Assembly: GCA_030631915.1 (NCBI GenBank)
Contig: DAOVKF010000045.1
Coordinates: forward strand, 1 to 10,785
DNA length: 10,785 nucleotides
Reading direction: 5' to 3'
Source: Candidatus Omnitrophota bacterium
GTDB taxonomy: Bacteria > Omnitrophota > Gorgyraeia > Tantalellales > Tantalellaceae
A model generated the notes under the pieces. That model did not search any database and was not told the origin of the DNA. It was given only the letters and a program-made list of their open reading frames with translations. The position numbers and the translations under genes were made by a program. Below, one piece after another: positions 7,330-10,785 of the stretch (position 1 is the first letter of the stretch; every line of letters begins with the position of its first letter).

Positions 7330-8073
7330 ATGCGAAGATTAGTGAAAGGCCAGAGCATGTATCCCGCTCTTAGAGCCCTGGATGTATGCGTTTCCAGAAA
7401 GATATCATGTTCCCGGCTAAAAGCCGGAGACATAGTGGTCTATAACTCCGGCGGCGTGCTTGCTGTTCACAGGGTCTTGAGCGTGGATAAGGATAGAACG
7501 TGCGCTCTTGTGAAAGGGGACAATATCCCTTACCGATTTTGCGAGAAAGTCCTGTTTTCCGATATAAAAGATAAGGTGGTGTCTGTAAAGAGGGGAGAGA
7601 AAGTCTTCGACCTGGAAGGTTTCCCCCGCAGGCATACGGGAAGATTTCTCGCGTTTTTGTTCAGGCATGACCTTACCCCGCGGTTGCTGAAAACAAGACT
7701 TGTGGACCCGTTCCTGCCGGCCCTTTCCGGAAATCCTTTTTACGTATTCTTCAGGAAACTGTCCTATAAAGATATTTTTTTCATGCGCCGGAAGGATAAG
7801 GCGAAATGCCATGTCCATGCTTTTGTGCGCGGGACAGAGAGCGCCAGAGCGGTTCTGGAGCTCACAGAGGGTCGCGGGATATCTGTGCGCTCATACATAA
7901 GGTTCAGGGACAGGAACCCGTTATTCGCGGATAAGTTCATACACAAGGTCATCGAGGTCGCTGATAAGGAATACGGCCCTCAGCACGATATATACGTGAC
8001 CGATCAGGGACTCGAGAAACTTCTCCGCTCAAAAGACGGTGAGTCCTTCCCTGGCAGGATCCGTTTTACTTAA
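7330..8073 (+). CDS. S24/S26-like Ser-His peptidase with C-terminal extension
   Basis: The first 90 residues of this 247-residue protein match the signal-peptidase fold of the S24/S26 families: KGQSMYP (6-12) with Ser9 as likely nucleophile, LKAGDIVVY (30-38), then AVHRVLSV with His47 and VKGDN (61-65). A His in this position (HRV) rather than the Lys of bacterial SPase I is typical of the archaeal/eukaryotic-like S26B group. There is no membrane segment, unlike normal signal peptidases, so it may act in the cytosol. Residues about 100-247 form an extension I cannot assign; it contains FVRGTESARAVLEL and is rich in basic residues. It follows the precursor by 25 bases without a clear ribosome site; an in-frame stop at 7285 limits alternatives. 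A leader-peptidase role fits the context, since the exporter has no peptidase, but it could also act in regulation. Confidence 0.72.
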   Translation: MRRLVKGQSMYPALRALDVCVSRKISCSRLKAGDIVVYNSGGVLAVHRVLSVDKDRTCALVKGDNIPYRFCEKVLFSDIKDKVVSVKRGEKVFDLEGFPRRHTGRFLAFLFRHDLTPRLLKTRLVDPFLPALSGNPFYVFFRKLSYKDIFFMRRKDKAKCHVHAFVRGTESARAVLELTEGRGISVRSYIRFRDRNPLFADKFIHKVIEVADKEYGPQHDIYVTDQGLEKLLRSKDGESFPGRIRFT

Positions 8074-8075
8074 AT

Positions 8076-8087
8076 ATAAGATCTTAT
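8076..8087. repeat. 12-bp perfect palindrome before the nucleotidyltransferase gene
   Basis: ATAAGATCTTAT fills most of the 15-base gap between the peptidase stop and the next start (ATG 8089). It sits where a ribosome site should be, and none is seen. It could be a protein site, a weak hairpin limiting translation, or chance. Confidence 0.5.
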
Positions 8088-8088
8088 T

Positions 8089-9240
8089 ATGCCACAAATA
8101 GACTTATACCCGGCCCTGGATTTTTCTTTTTCCCGCCTTAGGGATGAGGAGAAACTCCTTATATCGCTTTCCCGCATGGACATGCCTGACAGCGTCCGGG
8201 CGCGGGCCGCGTCTTTGATAAGGGAAAGGGCCCTGGACTGGGACTATTTCCTTGAGCTCGCGCGTGTTTACAGGGTCATACCGTTCATTTACAGGCACCT
8301 GCAATCGCTGGACGTGGATATCCCGGACCGGATAAAACAGGAGCTAAGGGAGGGCGCGGGCCTTATCTTTGCCCGCAATATCAATGCCCTGGCTGATATC
8401 AAACTCTGTACAGAGCTGTTCAGAAAAGAGGGGATCGAGGTTCTCTTTATCAAAGGCGTGCCTTTCATGTTCGATGTATACAGGGACGCGGGCCTGAGGT
8501 CATTTACGGATATTGATATACTGGTAAAAGCAAAGGACTTTCGGAGAACGGACAAGGCCCTGAAAGAAAAAGGGTTCAGGCTGTATGAAAATCGCGGGAT
8601 ATTCAACCATTACAGGGCGCAGAAGATGTATTCCCTTGATGAAAGGGTATATCTTGACGTGCATATGGATCTTATCGGCCGCAGGCTGCATAACAGGTTA
8701 CTGGGCATAGATAAAAAAAAGGTATGGGAAGACAGGAGAGAAGTATGCCTGAGGGGTGTCAGGATCCATACGCTGGACATCGTTCACGGCCTTCTATACC
8801 ACTGTATGCATGTCTCGATCCAGCACGGTTTTCTGGGGCTTATATGGTATGTGGATATAAACGAGTTCATGAACAGATACGGCGGCGGGATGGACTGGGA
8901 CAGGGTCCTGGACCTGGCGCGAAGTTACGGTATCCGGCGGCCCCTCTATTATTCGTTGCGTTTTACGAAAGAAATGTTCGGCACGCCGGTGCCCGGATAT
9001 GTTATGGAAAGACTGGGCAGGATAGAGAGAAAACTGGATCGCCGGGTATTCACAAAGATCAAGGCGAATAATGCCGGCACGGATTATCTGGCCGAGCTGG
9101 TCCTGTTTGACAGAATGCGGGATACGATAAAATTCGTTCTGTTGTGTTTCGTATTGTATCCGTATCTGTTCGCGCATTTTCTTTCGATCTCCGGTAAGGT
9201 TTTCAGGGCGTTATTCGTCCGTGTACGGTCCGAGCCATGA
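8089..9240 (+). CDS. Nucleotidyltransferase-family protein (PF14907 type)
   Basis: The 383-residue protein resembles the 'uncharacterised nucleotidyltransferase' family. An alpha-helical N-terminal part (about 15-115, with a VIPFIYRHL segment) is followed by VLFIKGVPF (118-126) and RSFTDIDILV (137-146), in which Asp141 and Asp143 form the DxD metal site of the pol-beta nucleotidyltransferase fold. LDVHMDL (189-195) gives a likely third acidic residue, Asp190. The C-terminal half carries several His residues and a hydrophobic stretch at about 348-368 that may touch the membrane. Relatives occur beside HPr-kinase-like genes in RiPP clusters, including lasso types; the acceptor is unknown. It could transfer a nucleotide or sugar-phosphate group to the peptide. 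No ribosome site is evident. The stop overlaps the VanZ start by four bases (ATGA). Confidence 0.82.
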   Translation: MPQIDLYPALDFSFSRLRDEEKLLISLSRMDMPDSVRARAASLIRERALDWDYFLELARVYRVIPFIYRHLQSLDVDIPDRIKQELREGAGLIFARNINALADIKLCTELFRKEGIEVLFIKGVPFMFDVYRDAGLRSFTDIDILVKAKDFRRTDKALKEKGFRLYENRGIFNHYRAQKMYSLDERVYLDVHMDLIGRRLHNRLLGIDKKKVWEDRREVCLRGVRIHTLDIVHGLLYHCMHVSIQHGFLGLIWYVDINEFMNRYGGGMDWDRVLDLARSYGIRRPLYYSLRFTKEMFGTPVPGYVMERLGRIERKLDRRVFTKIKANNAGTDYLAELVLFDRMRDTIKFVLLCFVLYPYLFAHFLSISGKVFRALFVRVRSEP

Positions 9241-9812
9241 AGAAAAGCGGTCTAAGAACGATCTGGTGGACAGCGGTCCTCATATACCTTGCGCTGGTCT
9301 ATGCCACTCTCGGCGCGGCGCCGGGGTTATGGGACAGGTTTAACGGAGCTCTGGCCGGCAAAGGCCTGGCCGTGGTGTACGCATCCTGCCTTGCGGCGGG
9401 CGTTTCGGTCTTTACGTATATGGTGTTCATAAAGAAAGAGAGGTCTTTCAATAATTATTTTTTATTTTTTCTGTTTGTCTGGGTAGTCCTGGCGTTGAAC
9501 AGGTTGTCCAGGTTCCCCGTGGACAAGGTGCATCTGGTCGAATACGGCGCGCTGAGCCTGCTTCTATATAACGCGTTGAAAATAGATTTTGACAGGTTTG
9601 ATAAAAAGCTTTACGTCCTCGGTTCTCTTTTCTGTCTGGTAGCGGGTTTTTTTGATGAGGCTATTCAATGGTTTCTTCCGGGCAGGGTCTTTGACTGGAG
9701 AGATGTAATATTGAATGTCACAAGCGGTGCGACCGTTTTAATGGTGATCAGGTTTAACGTTTTGAAAGCTCCTCCGGGCTCTGATCGCGTTGTCGGAGCA
9801 GGATGGATGTAA
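9237..9812 (+). CDS. VanZ-family integral membrane protein
   Basis: The 191-residue protein has about five to six membrane segments (roughly 7-27, 42-64, 72-90, 98-115, 124-142 and 157-175). Conserved VanZ residues are all present: DKVHLVEY (His99, Glu102, Tyr103), FFDEAIQWFLPGR (Asp140, Glu141, Gln144, Pro148, Arg150), and D153, D156, N160 in the final helix region. VanZ of enterococci gives low-level teicoplanin resistance by an unknown route, and broader family members occur in many bacteria with no defined activity. The gene is coupled to the nucleotidyltransferase by an ATGA overlap, so it belongs to the same operon. It might give self-protection against the peptide or process a lipid or glycan anchor; both are speculation. 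Confidence 0.9.
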   Translation: MKKSGLRTIWWTAVLIYLALVYATLGAAPGLWDRFNGALAGKGLAVVYASCLAAGVSVFTYMVFIKKERSFNNYFLFFLFVWVVLALNRLSRFPVDKVHLVEYGALSLLLYNALKIDFDRFDKKLYVLGSLFCLVAGFFDEAIQWFLPGRVFDWRDVILNVTSGATVLMVIRFNVLKAPPGSDRVVGAGWM

Positions 9813-9819
9813 AATTCAG

Positions 9820-9849
9820 CCGTTCTCAAGAAATATTTTTTAAGAACGG
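9820..9849. repeat. 30-base imperfect palindrome between VanZ and PilZ genes
   Basis: Two 15-base arms (9820-9834 and 9835-9849) pair at 13 positions, with one G-T wobble and one C-A mismatch. The outer seven pairs (CCGTTCT/AGAACGG) are perfect. There is no T-run after it; six T's lie within the second arm. It is thus not a standard intrinsic terminator. It ends nine bases before the extended -10 of the PilZ promoter and covers its -35 area, so an operator is plausible. Confidence 0.65.
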
Positions 9850-9857
9850 AATTCCTG

Positions 9858-9866
9858 TGGTATACT
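9858..9866 (+). promoter_or_regulatory. Extended -10 promoter of the PilZ gene
   Basis: TGGTATACT is a TGn extended -10 with five of six matches to TATAAT. Transcription would begin near 9873, giving a leader of about 22 bases before the ATG at 9895. No good -35 is seen; the place for it lies in the palindrome (TTTTAA, 9838-9843), which extended -10 promoters can tolerate. Confidence 0.55.
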
Positions 9867-9883
9867 TATGGCGAAAGCTGAAA

Positions 9884-9889
9884 AAGGAG
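9884..9889 (+). promoter_or_regulatory. Ribosome binding site fixing the PilZ start
   Basis: AAGGAG lies five bases before ATG 9895. The in-frame ATG at 9868 abuts the -10 element and would be upstream of the expected transcript start, so 9895 is the supported start. Confidence 0.75.
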
Positions 9890-9894
9890 CATTT

Positions 9895-10254
9895 ATGGAA
9901 TTGAACGCCATGACGGAAAAAAGGGCAAGCAGGCGTTTCGCCGCTTTTCGTTCTCCTTTCTATTGCCAGGAGGGTGATAACGGGGACGCTGACATGAGTG
10001 TCAGTGACGTTTCTTCCGCGGGGGTCGGTATAGTTACGAATAAAAAGGTGGCAGAAGGCGACAGGATCAAACTGGAGTTGATGGTCCCCGGGGATGATGT
10101 CCCGATGTTCGTTATCGCTGAAGTCGTGTGGGCGGCAAGAGAGCCGGACACGGTGAGGGATTATTGCGCGGGCTTCCACTTCGCGGGAATACATCCTTCC
10201 GATAAAAAGAGATTGGTCAATTACATCTATTCGAGTTTTGTCCGCCAGCCCTGA
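9895..10254 (+). CDS. PilZ-domain protein, single domain
   Basis: Read from ATG 9895 the protein has 119 residues. It shows the c-di-GMP binding signature of PilZ: EKRASRRF with RxxxR at Arg10-Arg14, and DVSSAGVGI with the (D/N)xSxxG motif at Asp38, Ser40, Gly43. Strands for a beta barrel follow (DRIKLELMVP, FVIAEVVWA, YCAGFHFAGI) and a C-terminal helix ends the protein. Single-domain PilZ proteins act as c-di-GMP adaptors for motility, pili or polysaccharide synthesis. Both motif sets are intact, so ligand binding is expected. It has its own promoter and a palindrome upstream, so it is probably not part of the peptide operon, although it lies close behind it. The partner is unknown. Confidence 0.88.
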   Translation: MELNAMTEKRASRRFAAFRSPFYCQEGDNGDADMSVSDVSSAGVGIVTNKKVAEGDRIKLELMVPGDDVPMFVIAEVVWAAREPDTVRDYCAGFHFAGIHPSDKKRLVNYIYSSFVRQP

Positions 10255-10266
10255 TCTCCCTGATAT
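10249..10266. repeat. Imperfect 9-bp tandem repeat over the PilZ stop
   Basis: CCCTGATCT followed directly by CCCTGATAT spans the TGA stop of the PilZ gene. It looks like a small local duplication without clear function. Confidence 0.4.
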
Positions 10267-10269
10267 GCC

Positions 10270-10300
10270 CCCTACAGCCTTGACCCTCGACCCTACAGCC
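10270..10300. repeat. Direct 10-bp repeat CCCTACAGCC
   Basis: Two exact copies at 10270-10279 and 10291-10300, with a 21-base period, close to two helical turns. They could be a tandem protein site or the remnant of a larger repeated element. Confidence 0.5.
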
Positions 10301-10332
10301 AGGTGCAACGCGCTGCGTCTGCTCCGGGGCAT

Positions 10333-10376
10333 TCCTACCAGAAGGAAGTAACGGTCGTGTGCCGTGCTCCTACCAG
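10333..10376. repeat. Direct 9-bp repeat TCCTACCAG
   Basis: Exact copies at 10333-10341 and 10368-10376, 35 bases apart, in the GC-rich intergenic part. Function unknown. Confidence 0.45.
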
Positions 10377-10538
10377 GGTCCCTCCGCGTCCCCTTGATCT
10401 TAGATACTTTTATAAATACTGCCCATTAAATTAGTATTATTCCCCCACGTTATAACCCTGTCATGATCAAGGTTTCAGCGCATCCACTCCGTTATTGAGA
10501 ATAGATTCCGCGCAAATAAATGTTAAATATACAAAAGT

Positions 10539-10553
10539 AAGAAATAATTTCTT
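10539..10553. repeat. 15-base palindrome upstream of the secreted-protein gene
   Basis: AAGAAAT and ATTTCTT flank a single A. It lies about 77 bases before the start at 10630 in AT-rich sequence. It may be an operator, but AT-rich palindromes arise easily by chance. Confidence 0.4.
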
Positions 10554-10629
10554 TTCATTTCTGTTAAAGTAAGGTAAACTTAGTATTGTAGCAAAGAGTT
10601 ATGTAAAGTTTTTAAAAATGGAGAAACTG

Positions 10630-10785
10630 ATGAACACGGAAAGAACACGGAACACAGGGTTTGCCATGGCGGTAATGGTTGTAATGGTACTGGCATGGGC
10701 AGTGATCATAGCGCCTGTTCCGCGAGCGCATGCCGACGAATGGGTCACGCGGCAGATAACGAATAATACGGCTGGTGACTCCGTC
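10630..10785 (+). CDS. Secreted protein, N-terminal part; possible TolB-like beta-propeller
   Basis: The first 52 residues are visible and the gene runs off the window. They form a clear Sec signal peptide: basic start (MNTERTRN), hydrophobic core from about Phe11 to Pro29, and a cleavage site AHA|DE after Ala35. The mature start, DEWVTRQITNNTAGDSV, has the QITNNT...D pattern that often opens TolB/WD40-like PD40 propellers (ITNN...P..S.DG); that is a guess from very few residues. I chose ATG 10630 because GGAG (10620-10623) is six bases upstream. An in-frame ATG at 10618 has no ribosome site. It is separated from the PilZ gene by 375 bases and is probably its own unit. Confidence 0.7.
   Translation, partial: MNTERTRNTGFAMAVMVVMVLAWAVIIAPVPRAHADEWVTRQITNNTAGDSV

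Larger units (their letters stand above)
10255..10629. other. Non-coding region between PilZ and the secreted-protein gene
   Basis: I see no convincing gene in these 375 bases. The first 140 or so are GC-rich and hold short repeats: CCCTACAGCC at 10270-10279 and 10291-10300, TCCTACCAG at 10333-10341 and 10368-10376, and a widely spaced inverted pair ATGCCCC (10265-10271)/GGGGCAT (10326-10332). From about 10395 the sequence turns AT-rich, as expected for a promoter region, but no strong -35/-10 pair stands out. A 15-base palindrome lies at 10539-10553. No canonical terminator or tRNA was found. Confidence 0.6.

Noticed and set aside
9820..9849. Intrinsic terminator after the VanZ gene
   Set aside because: The stem is long but AT-rich at the tip, and the T-run is inside the second arm rather than after it.
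9868..9870. ATG at 9868 as start of the PilZ gene
   Set aside because: It directly follows the TATACT -10 element and lacks a ribosome site, whereas ATG 9895 in the same frame has AAGGAG at good spacing.
9826..10332. Minus-strand frame of 168 codons opposite the PilZ gene
   Set aside because: No recognisable motif; the PilZ motifs RxxxR and DxSxxG on the + strand explain the region.
10618..10620. ATG at 10618 as start of the secreted protein
   Set aside because: No ribosome site precedes it; its own GGAG bases form the site for ATG 10630 in the same frame.

Overview
The window is a gene-dense stretch with every supported gene on the + strand. It suggests an uncultivated Gram-negative-type bacterium. 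Composition is moderate in GC, with frequent AGG (Arg) and ATA (Ile) codons. The mix of a WbqC/PIG-L/DegT glycan module, an rSAM peptide cassette, a small stand-alone PilZ protein and a secreted protein with a TolB-like start (ITNNT) recalls Candidatus Omnitrophota or a similar deep lineage. That placement is inference only; no marker gene is present.

Layout: (1) 2-1896 holds the end of a WbqC-family protein, a PIG-L-type zinc deacetylase and a DegT/DnrJ/EryC1/StrS aminotransferase, a set typical of surface-glycan or amino-sugar biosynthesis. (2) 1912-9240 is a ribosomally synthesised, post-translationally modified peptide (RiPP) cassette: two radical SAM/SPASM enzymes, an HPr-kinase-like P-loop protein, an ABC exporter without a peptidase domain, a PqqD-type chaperone, a 98-residue Cys-rich precursor, an S24/S26-like Ser-His peptidase with an unassigned C-terminal extension, and a PF14907-type nucleotidyltransferase. 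(3) 9237-9812 is a VanZ-family membrane protein coupled to the cassette by an ATGA overlap. (4) 9813-9894 holds a 30-base imperfect palindrome and an extended -10 promoter, followed by a PilZ-domain gene (9895-10254). (5) 10255-10629 is non-coding, GC-rich with short repeats and then AT-rich, and leads to the start of a secreted protein that runs off the window.

From 2 to 9812 the gaps between genes are 2-30 nt or the genes overlap, so this is probably one operon of twelve genes. The likely flow is: the precursor leader is bound by the PqqD protein, one or both SPASM enzymes modify the seven-fold CxxG core, the kinase-like and nucleotidyltransferase proteins may add a phosphate or nucleotide group, the Ser-His protease is a candidate for leader removal, and the ABC protein exports the product. 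The gene set resembles the SynChlorMet (Scm) type of rSAM cassette and shares the kinase/nucleotidyltransferase theme with some lasso peptide clusters. The precursor core, seven Cys-x-x-Gly units with no aromatic residue, no Asp and a single Glu, is the most distinctive element and I do not recognise it as a described RiPP class.
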